NCBI RefSeq assembly: GCF_000208745.1
Contig: NC_030859.1
Span: 20,498,419 to 20,562,418, forward strand
Source of the DNA: Theobroma cacao
Taxonomy: Eukaryota > Streptophyta > Magnoliopsida > Malvales > Malvaceae
Direction of reading: 5' to 3'
DNA: 64,000 nucleotides
Part shown: positions 1-11,448 of the stretch, one piece after another
How the letters are laid out: each line of letters opens with the position of its first letter
How positions within the stretch are numbered: the stretch's first letter is position 1
Made by a program: the position numbers and the translations under genes
Notes under the pieces: generated by a model
Told to the model about the DNA's origin: nothing
Databases searched by the model: none
Seen by the model: the letters and a program-made list of their open reading frames with translations, nothing else

Positions 1-1701
1 ATATTATATATAATATATATATATTATGTATATATATATATATATATATTAATTTTTGTGATCTTACAAACTTAAATTTTATGAGAAACCAAAAAAAAAA
101 TATTGCTTTGTTTCAATCTCTAATTCTTTTTTAAGGATGTACAACACATATTCACATTTCTTTTGCTTATTTCTTATGTAATCTTCTGCTCTGGCCAATG
201 CATTCCCTTTTCTTTATTAATTTTTTTTTTTTTTGTTAAGCATATACTTTGCCTAGAAGCAGCAGCTGGAATTCCAATTCCTCTTTTTTTGAATTGTGTC
301 ACTTTGAAAAAACAGAGGAGAATACAGGGTCTAATCTTATTTCCTTTAATTAATTATTTTTGAGTAACTTTGCTGCTGGGAAGAACCATAGACAGCTAAG
401 ATTTTCACATTTATTTTGTAATTAAGCAGATTATCGGGAGCACGTTATTCTTAAGGAATCCCAACACTTTGCCCTTTGTTGTTTGTCCCTCTCTTATCTT
501 TTAGATCAGCTTTGAAAATCTTCTTCATTTATTTATTTCCAAGTCTCTTTCTCCTACCAAACTAATTTCTTTTATGAGTCCCTTTCTTTTGTAGGTTAAA
601 GAATTAATGTAACGAGGACGCTACACAAGCAGATAGGATAGAAAATTGCGGTTCTCGTATCAGTATATAATGAATTGAATTTTGAGTTATATATCTTCTT
701 TTACTTAATAGATATATTTTTTTATGTGGATCTATAACATGTACACACGTACGTATGAATGTTTTCTATTTTTCAAGATGACAGTTTATTTTTCTGAATT
801 GTGGGGAATGGATAACCTCCTACTAAATTATTTCATTTCTGCTTAAGGGGGGTCCTCAGGGAACTGTCACATGCCAGAACAAACTTTTGCAGTCATGAAA
901 AAAATGAAATCTCATCCAATTTTGATTCAATCAAATATGAAACCGTGTCAAGCCGAAATATCAGAAACAAGCTTGGAAGAATATGGATATGGAACCAGTT
1001 TTTAATTGAACAATGTGACATTATTAAGCATTTCATACCTACCAATCTAAATATCACATGCAAAACATGTAAAGTCAGAGAGAGATATCAGACCTACCAG
1101 CAGCAGAGAAGGATAAGACAGAAAAGGGTTTTTAAAAGTAACACCACAAACTGAACATCACGTTCCTGTCATCCAGAATTATTAGCTTTTTCAAGTCACA
1201 ATGACACTTTGAATGAAAGCAACCAAAGGCAAAGAAATCAATACATGCAGAATTTTGGGTTGTTAAGCATGGTTTTGCTAACATGTTGATGAGATAGAGA
1301 ACTAAGGTCAATTTGCTTTCACTGAAAGCTTCCTAAAAAGCTAATAATTACCTCAGTGAAACTGATATGTTACTGAATAATTAAATATTTGCATTATGAT
1401 GAGTAATTGAAGCAAATATGAATACTCCATGGTACCAAATATAAATTGCAAAACTTCATGCTGGTTTAGAAAAATATGTCAGAACCAAAGGGCCTTTTTT
1501 AACTTTTTCTCATTTTGCAAACTTTTATTAATAAATGGCTTTAATTTCATTATCTTTCCTTTTCTTTTTTCACTTAAATCAAAGGGTATCAAAGTCTTAA
1601 CAAAAATAGGGATTACAGGTCCTGATATTCAGCAAACTATCAGGAGGGAATACAACAGAAACTGAAGAAAAAGAAACTGAGAGAAACTCCAGTGAAACAA
1701 G
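1..1701. other. Upstream intergenic and annexin 5' region
   Basis: An AT-dinucleotide microsatellite occupies about 1-50. The rest is AT-rich with no convincing coding exon. The short ORFs here are not conserved-looking. The last ~120 bases before 1702 are purine-rich and lack in-frame coding signal, consistent with the annexin 5' UTR. Confidence 0.6.
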
Positions 1702-3838
1702 ATGAAGAGTTTTAAGAAACTTTTCACAAGTAAATCAAAAACCCATAGCCCTGCATCTAGTTTTAAGATTGGAGGAATGGGTTCACTTAAAGTACTAGAT
1801 GTCATTCCTTCTCCAGAAGAAGACTCTGAGAAACTCAAGAAAGCTTTTCAAGGTCTCCTCTCTATCTCCACTTCTTTTTTTTCCTTTAATTCATGTTTAT
1901 TGAGATAATTGTTATGATCCTTTTATAACTGAATTGTTGTTATTGATGTTATTGGGAAATTGTTTACAGGACTGGGAACAGATGAGGATGAGATAATTAT
2001 GATATTAGGACACAGAGATGCAAGTCAGAGGAAGCAAATTAGAGAAACTTATCAGCAGCTGTACAATGAAAGTCTTATTGATGCTCTCAATTCTGAACTT
2101 TCTGGTGATTTCAGAGTATGTCCTCTTTCTCTACTCCCCATTTTATTTCATTACAAGTTTCCTGTTTAGTTGACTGAATTAAGAATGTGAAATTCCCATC
2201 AAAGTTCCAATGGTTGTCTCTTGAAACTTCTGCAGTAAATCCTTAAAAGATTCAGAATCTTGAGAACTCATTGCTGTGAAGTTTTAAAGTTTAACAGTAC
2301 CAAAAACATTTTAAACCAGGTTATAACTCTGATCTAGGTTGTTACCAACAGGAGGAACCAAATCATATGAATCTATACCAATAGAAGAATGCATTCCCCT
2401 AAATCATATTCATACTTCTAGGCTTCTGGTTTCTTCCAGCTTGTACTTCCTTAAATCAAGTATGTCTCAAATTAAGGTTCTCTTTGTTTTCTGATTCACT
2501 GGAGGAAGGAAATCATCGCAACAAAAGAATTTTTCTGGGTTATTCCAGAACATTAGGAGTTCAAATTCATTTAGAGTTTCAAATGTTAAGATACAGTACT
2601 TTGTTAAGAGGCTTGGTTTTAGTCTTGGAATGATTCTCAAACTTGTTGAACTGCTCCAATGATTTGAAGAAAGCATTTGATTTCCAAAAACAAATGTTCA
2701 CATCGTTGTGAATTCCTATGGTATAATAAACATTTCTGATGTTTAACAGACAGCTGTCATTCTTTGGACATATGATCCTTCTGAGAGGGATGCAAGACTG
2801 GCAAATGGAGCATTGAAGTCAAAGAAGAATGGTGTCAAACAGCTAGAAATCATAGTTGAGATGTCATGTGCATCTTCCCCTCAGCATCTTGTAGCAGTAA
2901 GGCAAGCCTATTGCTCTCTCTTCGACTGTTCACTCGAAGAAGCTATTGCGGCTTCAGTATCTATGCCCCTCAAAAAGGTGAGTACACTCAGAATAGATAG
3001 ACTAAAAGTAATTGACCGCGCCTTCATATACATGAGTTTTAATAGGTTGCAAGCCATCGAGTTGACTTGGAAATTTTGGTGATGCACAGGTTTTGTTAGG
3101 CCTAGTTACATCCTACAGGTATGACAAAGAACTGGTGGACATGGATGTAGCAAATTTAGAGGCAGATAGGTTACATGAGGCCATCAAAACCAAAGAGTTG
3201 GCTCATGATGATGTTGTGTATATACTCTCTACAAGAAATTTCCATCAACTCAGGACAACATTTGAATGCTACAGGAAAAAATATGGAAATCCCATCGACA
3301 AGGTTCTGCTAACATATATAACTATTATGCAGTCTACATATATCATTTCCCTTTTCCTTTTCAACTTTTTCGGTTTTGTTTCACTGAGGAGATCTTCTTT
3401 TGGCAGGACATCATGAAATCCGGGAAGGGTGATTTGGAATCACTGTTGAGAAAGGTTATTTTGTGCATAGATTCCCCAGAGAAGCACTTTGCTGAGGTGA
3501 TTGAATCCTTTTCTTTAGCCAAGTAGCAATAAAAACCATGAGAACCATGCTATTTCTGATCCATGATTACTGTAAGACTACTTCCTTTCTTGCTCCTTTT
3601 CGGGTGGATTCTCATCTGTTCAAATCATCAACAGGTTGTTGGAACTTCCATCATTGGGCTGGGAACAGATGAAGATTCACTAACAAGAGCCATTGTAACA
3701 AGAGCAGAAATCGACATGATGAAAGTAAGAGGAGAATATTTCAACATTTACAAGTCCAACCTTGATGATGCAGTTATAGGGGATACATCTGGAGATTACA
3801 GAAAATTCTTGGTGACCTTACTTGGTGGAAAGATGTGA
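1702..3838 (+). CDS. Annexin (plant D-type, four repeats)
   Basis: This gene encodes a Ca2+-dependent phospholipid-binding annexin, a cytosolic protein that docks on membranes when calcium rises. Six coding exons join in frame with GT..AG introns: 1702-1852, 1970-2115, 2750-2977, 3090-3302, 3407-3496 and 3635-3838. They give 343 residues. Repeat 1 keeps the type II calcium site GLGT (51-54) with the acidic ligand E93. Repeat 4 keeps GLGT (284-287) with D326. Both have the canonical 38-residue spacing. Repeats 2 and 3 lack GxGT, as is usual for plant annexins. A His sits in the GHRD motif of repeat 1 (residue 65), a position discussed for plant annexin peroxidase activity. The family normally begins near M26 (MGSLKV...), so residues 1-25, which are Lys/Ser rich, are an extension; start 1777 is the alternative. 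The gene is convergent with the next gene (stop codons about 230 bases apart). The family is certain; the isoform number is not. Confidence 0.93.
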
Positions 3839-4070
3839 TTCTGTCTGTCGTTGTATATAACTAGTCAATTATATCTGCTTCAGTATGAATTGGTGACAAT
3901 GGATTGTTTGTATTGGTATATACCTTTCCGAGCTCCGGTCTAGATCCCTACTGTTACTCTTGAACGTTTCACTTTCTAGTTGCAATCCAAAAGAAAAACT
4001 GAAACTCATATGCTTTAGTTTCTAAATGGATGAATAAATGATATAAGAGAAAGAAGCTTGTATTTCAGTT

Positions 4071-7000
4071 TTAAATGCCATCCAAAACAATATCTATAGC
4101 TGTGACAATATGGGAGGCTAAATTCTCGTCGGCAGAAATGATAACAGTACCAGTTTCTCCCACATGGATCACGGCTTTCTTGGGCTCATGGATTTCTACA
4201 ACACCGGCAGCACTTTCAGATTCAGTATCATCCCTGACTTGTTTTATGGTTCCGTTAATACCTATCTTTGACAGCTCAGTCAGAAGCCCTTTCGAATCTG
4301 GTGAACCCCAGTGTACTAATGGTCTTTGTTGCTTGGAGTCTGCTGGATGGGACCCAGAAAGTAGCCGATGTTTGCCATAATCCATGAAAAGCTCTCCCTC
4401 CAGCCTCGTGATTGTTTCCTGCTTCAATGTTTTCCAGTGGAACTTGGAAGCCAAATCTGTTGCAATCTCTATTTCTGTGCTATTCTTTGAGCTTGGTATA
4501 CGTAATGTTTCATTTTCAGAGTAGAGAAAAATCGTGTTTGCTTCTAAAATTTGGATCTTGCACCTCAAATCCTTGGGAAACTGTCTTAAGCAGGAAAGAG
4601 CATGAAGTGCTGTTAGATAAATAATATTTTATACAACACATGGAGGAAACAAACTTCAGTAGAAGTAGAATAGATCACCAGAACTAATTTTGGCTGCAAT
4701 GTCTTTAGTAAGGGTTGAACTTTCTGCAACCTGCAAGAAACAGGGAGACGTAAATGCAACAGTAGCTAAACCCCGAGAACATTCTGAAGAAGCAGTATTA
4801 ATAACACATAAATTCCATGTCATCAGGGCAAGCCAGAGGAATTTGCTTAAAAGATCATCCTAACTGATATTGAATAAAAACTTCATTCTTGCCAAAAGCA
4901 CAAAAGAAAAAGGTACTGATAAATTTTTTATTCAGCAATCTAAATAAAGACTGGACTTCATGCTTCAGTCATTTTCAACTTGAAATATTGTAAACTCCAA
5001 GACAGTTTAGACAATCTTGCATACAGTTGAAGAATTCTAAATCACCTGCATGCAAGACAGATGTTTTAAAAGGTTTTCCTCTGGCTTAAAGTTCTTTCTG
5101 CAAGCTATTTGTGTGTGTATGTGCTTGAGAGGGAGAGCGAGAGAGTCAAAACTTACCTCATTCCAGACAGAAATGAACACTGAAGAACCTTCATTGCCAT
5201 TGGCTTGAAAGGCAAGAGAGCTATGTCAGCATCAACACCACTCTACAAAATGCACATAAATTTATTCCATTGCTCAAAAGCATTCATAATTAAATCATAT
5301 TCAATTTAGTAGCCATAACAAATAATGAAGATGCTTTGATAAAGCATATAGATGCAAAGAAGCACCTCAAGGACAAGTAAAGAGTTTGGATCTGAGCACC
5401 AATGCCGAAGCAAATGAACAACTGGACCGAGCCGCAAACTCCAGTGAGGAGAGAATATGATACAAGGTTCCTGCCAATTGGTTCTATGTACTCAATGTTA
5501 GCTTCTTGTAGTTATTATATGATACATGATTAACAAGTCCGTAATTATACCAAACTGATTACTAAGTTCTAAACCATTTTAATGCTTTATCAAAAAGTTA
5601 CACCTTACTTCCCTAATACATCTTTCTTTCAGAATGACATGTAATTGATGTTACTAGAACCCATAGTGGGCAGGAAAAGAGGCATTGACAAGTGGCACCA
5701 AGCATCTTGGTAAGTAATCAATAACCCTCATCATATTAAGACTAAAAATTATCACAACTCAGGAATGTGGTGACAAAAAACACGAACCTTTAATTTAAAT
5801 TTTTTTTATTGGTGACAAGGAACGTAAACTTTTAAGCCATAGCACTTTGGGTAAAATTGTTCCACCATATCACTAATAAAATATCATAGTAAGCTAAGTA
5901 ATATACTAAGCTCGTGCTGAGTTAATCCTCACACCAACATGGAGCAATTTGGCAAATTTTCTTCTACCATATGAACTTCAAAAGCATTTTAGCATGCTAA
6001 ATAGGCCAAGTGCCGAGTTACTCTCCACCACCACAAAGATCTCTCTACTTAAAATCACTTAACTTATACATATTTTAAAAAGTAGGTACCTATCCAATTA
6101 CAAATTCTCATCCTTTTTTTCTTTCTGCCTATCACGAAAAGTTTAAATTCTGTTTAATTGAAGATCTGTAACGAGAACAAGGACAATTCGTTGATCGAAC
6201 AACTAAAAAAAAAGTGCTCAATAAAAAATTAGGTAGTGAAAAATAAAAAATTAATATTATATCAAATAAAATATTTTCAAGGACCCACGGAATATGAACA
6301 GAAAAGAGCATGTCACAATTTTCTTTTTTTTTGAAAGGCAAGAGCATGTCACGGTTAACATTTTTCATTTACAAGGGTAACTATCAGCAGGAAATAGAAA
6401 AAGAAATAAAAGGGCATATCTTACAATAATTCAGGTGAATGAACTGCAGGAAACACATGAATGTTCCTCTCTTTTATGAGCTTGGCATGTTCAAACAATG
6501 GTTCACCAGAAAAAAGCTGTCAAACCAACAAAAAGAGAGATAAAAAAAAGGTCCTTTATATATACAAGACAATAAGTGACTGCTGAAGATATACCTTCTC
6601 TTGCCGCTGCTTGCAGAGCCACTCTGGTATTATATTGGTAAATGCCAATAATTCTTCTGCTACAGAAGATATAATGTACATGGGAACCTGCACTATATAG
6701 AGCATATGACTGTTGGCAAAGAAGCATGAACCAATGCAAGCATACAAGTGAAATATATTCAGTTTTTCTCCTATTTAAGAACTGCCCAACCAAAAAACTT
6801 GAGCTATAAGGTCATGGCATAAGAATAGAATTAAATCTAAAATGCCCACCCACGTACAAGCCTTGGGTCTTAAAGTCTGGACAAAGCCAAGGCCTGCCTC
6901 ACCCTGTGATGATCAAAGAGGTGTGAAGACCCCAGTTCCATCAAATATATAGATGAGTAGGAACTTCAGTTTTAGTTAGTAGAAATTCACTATGATGAAG

Positions 7001-9397
7001 AAACAACAATTTCTACAAACAAGAACTCCAGCTGTGAAACAACAATTCCCTCTCTCTCTGTCTCATACCTGCAAGCTCTTGTGTTCCTTTTGAGTATAAG
7101 CTTCGGATGTGTGCGTCAAAATGAGTCGCTACACACACAAACCCAAAAGAAAGAAAAAATGAAAAATGCAATACCTTTGCAGATGAAGACTCCAACAAAA
7201 CTGACATTTGCTCCAAAAGGCCCAGAATGATTCCAAGCCGATCAATAGGAATAAGAACTGATCCACCTCCTCTAACAGAATCAAGGGCACAGGTACATAT
7301 AAAAGCTAGTTTCTCCATTTCCTCCGTACTTTCATCATCCTTCAGCAAGGATGCAGACATCTCTTCCAAATTGTTGACATCATCGCTACAATCATGAGAC
7401 ATAGAATTTCAGTTCTATCAAAAAAAAAGGCACCCCAGCAAAGACTAACTTAATATATCATTACCTAAAGGCAAAATTACCTGAAATTTAACGAAGCAAC
7501 TGGATCAAAGTAAGTATTATCATTCTCCATATTTTCTGCAGCACCAAGGGAGAAGAAATCTGAATATATTATCAAATCATTCCCTCGAAGACCAACGAAA
7601 TCAAAATCTGCCGCATGTGTAGAAACAAAAATAGAGTTCGTAATATAAGCTATATTTCTCTTTGGACCATTTATTGTCCAATTGCAGGTCCCAATTTCCA
7701 AACCAGAGCTGAATGCTTTTATAATCAAAGTTCCATTGTAGCAAGCTTCTTCAGCATATTTTAGCGTTTGAACCTTCCTCATGCAATCCTTCACATCATC
7801 TGCACTGAAAAGGACCCTCCATTAATTTCTTATACATCAACTTTTACATTCAATAAGCTGTAAAGAAATAATCTGGATACAAAATGCGTTTCATAGATGA
7901 AAACTTGGTTGGTGATAACACAACAATAATGGATTACATAGAATTCTAAAAGCAGATTCAGTTACGAATTTGCAAACCATATTTGTTATGAAGAGCGTCT
8001 CTATTCTACCATCACCATTCAAAAACAATGCCTAGAGAATTACATAATACATGTACAAGCCATGCAATCAAAAGCTGCACCAAAATAATCTATGGATAAA
8101 TACAAACATATGATCTAGGAATGATAATCACCTGTACAAAGGCATCCAAGCTCCCAGCTCCTCACAATCTTTGCCTAAAGCTATTTTCTTCATTTCAGAT
8201 TGAAGAACTTCAAGTTCTTCCCACCTCAACCATTGAGGGAAACAAGAATCCTCTGGTCCATAAAATTGCCTGAATTCCATGTGCATTGAAACAAGATCCT
8301 CCATCAAAAGCTGTCCTATTCTTGCAGTTGCTTCAGTCACATATATCTGACCAGAATTAAAAGCAGAGCATAGAAATCAACTTTCAGCTAAGGCTAACAA
8401 ATATCAACACATAATATTCTTGTTTTAAAATGGAACATTTTCCAAACTCTAATTACCTTTGCAGAAAAGTCCTTGGTCCGAGTAAGATACGGCAAGCCAA
8501 GCATGCCCATAGGACTTGAGATCAAAACAACGTCAATAAAGGAAGCATCCCATAGGTGCAAACTTTTTACAGTTTTATACCAAGGCTCTGCATGTACTAA
8601 ATCATTTGCATCAAGAGCCTTTTCCATCTTCTGCTTTTTCCTAATAACCGAGTCAGTATCCAAAGACTTATGGGCCTCATGAGCCACTGGAACAGGAGAA
8701 AAAAAAGCAAGAGATGAAAGGTCCAAGGGGCAATCAAGTAAGATCCTAAACCCAGATACATTGAGCATATGACATGCTGGGAAATGGAAACCACCACCTT
8801 TACGAAGGCATGTCTGCAAAAAGCACAAACTCAATGAATTCCCCTATATCAGAGTTCAACATACACACAAATATATTGTATAAAATCACTGTCTTAGACG
8901 CCCAATAATGAAGTTTAAAAACTCCACTAAGCAAACTTACAGACTCATCACACATCCATTTAACTAAAGATGTTAACTTTAAACCATTTGATTGTTACTT
9001 TCCCTACTTGCTTTGTTGCTTCCAAAAGGAAACAAGAAGTGCCTTTGAATACAAAACTAAATAATATTTTTAAAGAACTATAAATTAAAAAAATGTACTT
9101 TTTTTGTTAGAGAACAAAACCCATGATTTCACTTTTACATAGGACAATTTTTACAGAATTTGTGTTAAATTACAGTAATTATTTGTTCATTGTTAATTAA
9201 TTATGATTTTATCTTATATTTTTCACCATTTGCTACACACACCTAACAAGAGCAACAATCAAGTGGAATTCTAATAACTTCTCATTGACTTCCTTATTTA
9301 CATCATCCATGAATAAGACTGTAATCCTTTAAAAGAAATTGGTCCTTCCATATTGAAACCAATTTGTAGTAAGAAGAGAGAGACTTACAAACTTCAT
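4071..9397 (-). CDS. INTS9: Integrator complex subunit 9 homologue
   Basis: This is the plant counterpart of Integrator subunit 9, a nuclear non-catalytic metallo-beta-lactamase/beta-CASP protein. It pairs with the endonuclease subunit in snRNA 3' processing. Eleven coding exons join in frame, in transcript order: 9389-9397, 8457-8813, 8132-8346, 7481-7804, 7175-7385, 6595-6687, 6425-6516, 5366-5483, 5157-5242, 4679-4730 and 4071-4580. They give 688 residues, a normal length. The lactamase half starts with MKFTCLRKGGGFHFPACHML. Where active family members carry HxHxDH, this protein has SSPMGMLGLPYL, so it should be catalytically dead. The beta-CASP half spans exons 4-9 (for example GSVLIPIDRLG and EPCIIFSPHWSLRLGP). 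The last exon holds the C-terminal domain, which in animals contacts INTS11. The first coding exon is only nine bases (ATG AAG TTT), followed by a 575-base intron. Intron 7 (5484-6424) is the largest. No lesion was found. Confidence 0.93.
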
Positions 9398-10185
9398 TGA
9401 GAGACAGGAAATGGTGAGAAAGCTAAGCAAAACTTCACCTGCAAAACAAAATCACATTGAAAAAAGTTAACTTGGATGCCTTGGATTGAAAATTTTTTAT
9501 CTTTTAATTGTTTTCGTTTAATTTTATTTTCTTCATTATTAACTTGATGAGCTCAATAAACTTAAGCCACAAACGAAAGAGAAAAAAAAATCAATTTAAC
9601 GACCTGATCGGCGGAGGAGGAGGAGGAGCCGCCGGAGGAAGAAAAGAAGAGGCCGAAGGGAGAGGCGTGGCTAAAGCTTTCAATTTTTTGTGGAGGGAGG
9701 GTTCGTAGGTACCGTTTCTGGTAGTTATAGAGACATGAAAAGGGGAAATGGGATTTTGAAATTGTTGGGCTGATGTCTGTGGTCAAGCCAAGGCCCATAT
9801 CAATTACGTGCGATCGAGATTGGTACTGTGCAAAGCCCACTCTCCCGCTGCCACGTGAGTCACCGGAGGGAGAAGGTAGAGGAGCAGGCAAGGCCGCGGA
9901 AGGGGAGGACCACCGCCGCTCAGGCCTGGCAAAGGAGAAGAGAGAAAAGAAAGGATGGAGAAACAAGGGGAAGAGAAAAAGGAAGAAAAAGGAACCGGTG
10001 GAGGAGGGCGGCAAGGACCGGATCCGGGATCCGACAAAGGAGTGACCCCTACGACCGGCGTTAGGAGATGAGCGAAAACTGGCGGCTAGGGTGAGAAGAG
10101 AGGAGAGAGAAAAAAGGAAGAAGAAAATTTAGGTTTTAGGCTTAAATCCAAACTCTTAAACGACGAAGTTTCGAGAATTTTTTAT
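9398..10185 (-). promoter_or_regulatory. INTS9 upstream region with GC-rich block
   Basis: Between 9,600 and 10,100 base composition changes sharply to GC-rich, purine-biased DNA (GGAGGA and GAGAAGAA runs on the + strand, so pyrimidine-rich on the gene strand). This lies just upstream of the INTS9 start codon. It is best read as promoter and 5' UTR. Long ORFs here are low-complexity Ser/Pro/Phe or Arg/Lys strings and look like composition artefacts. Confidence 0.5.
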
Positions 10186-11238
10186 CAACAATATGATTAA
10201 TGTTAAAAAAAAATCAACTAATGTTAATTATTAATATATAAATGTTGTGAAAATGATTTTAAAACCTATTGTATTTGTTGTATATTATGTTACAAATTCA
10301 AATGCTAATCCATAATAATTTAAATAAATATAAATATAAATATAAAGTATGATCTTTGTTATTAATAATTGAATTAAATTTTTTTAATGAGCATAGTTTA
10401 TTTTTAATATTATGTTTTGAATTATGATTTCATTTCACAATTATGATAGAATCGAAATTGACAACATGAATATTAATATATATATCTATAGCTATTGCCA
10501 AAAATATTAATATATTAATATTTTTTGACACCACAAATACTAATAATAGCATTAAAATATATAAAATTAAAATAAATATATTAAAAACCTTTATATCAAT
10601 TTTCACTTGAAAGTCTATATCATAATATAAATTATATAATTTATGAATAATATTTTGAATATCTCAAAATTATAATTTTTTTTTTTACATAAAGAACATT
10701 AAAGTTTACCGAAACTTTTTTATTTTAGAAACAGGATGTTCATCTTCGTCATAAACTAAATTGCACCGATTGCAAGTTTTAGATACAAACCGTCTCTAGT
10801 TCTCTACCTCTTTCTCAAAAAAATCTTATAGCAACTAGAGACAAGGTAATTATATATGTATAGAACATATTAGAAGATATAAGAAAGTTTGTACATATTT
10901 ATAGAGTTAATCTCAAAACACAATATTAGAAAATATTGTTCACAAGTACATCCCTGTCGTAACTTGCTGGTACACTCGACCGCTACGACAATCCCTTTCA
11001 GTACAGTCTTATTATCGGAATTACATAACTAATTTTGAAAGTTTGAGCAAGTCTTGTTGCCAAAAAAGGTTCAAATAATTATGAAATTCTCATGGATTTT
11101 CAACCTAAAAGCCTAATAACTTTTTCGTGCAAAGTTCACCATAAAGTTCTAATCACTGGAAAGCATTAAAAGACTCAGAATGGTCGTTGGTTTCTGATGA
11201 TTGCTGTGTAACTTTGCATAGAGGTCATTTTCTTGTTA
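10186..11238. repeat. First unit of tandem duplication, left part, plus unassigned sequence
   Basis: From about 10,186 to 10,610 the sequence matches 17,197-17,605, including a shared stretch around GACAACATGAATATTAAT and the spacing of AT-rich words. This is the left end of a ~1.8 kb duplicated unit. From about 10,690 to 11,238 I see no match to the copia LTR and no coding sequence; its origin is unclear. Confidence 0.6.
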
Positions 11239-11420
11239 CCTCACCAAAACGACTCCCTACAGTACGTTTCAAGCACTTAACACTAACAACAATTAAAACA
11301 CAAACTACACCGTTTTGACATTTGCTAGAATCCTTTTTAAACTTCAAGTACCGTTGACTCCAGCCACATATCAACTACCCAACTACTCAGCTACTAGAGA
11401 AAAAGATTACTCTTTCAACA
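11239..11420 (-). repeat. copia 3' LTR remnant (U3 end only)
   Basis: Matches the U3 end of the 15450-15924 LTR and abuts the polypurine tract. Similarity stops abruptly at about 11,239, so U5 is missing and no target duplication can be read on this side. Confidence 0.85.
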
Positions 11421-11448
11421 CTCCCCCATAATCTTTGATCTAGAAAAT

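Noticed and set aside
4075..4624. ORFs on the + strand over 4.1-4.6 kb
   Set aside because: Shadows of the INTS9 last exon on the opposite strand.
5484..6424. Possible inserted element in INTS9 intron 7
   Set aside because: The intron is long and has a lower-complexity middle, but no inverted ends or target duplication could be defined.
9562..10064. Overlapping ORFs of 66-150 codons on both strands
   Set aside because: Low-complexity Ser/Pro/Phe or Arg/Lys/Glu strings caused by a GC-rich purine-biased promoter; no domain.
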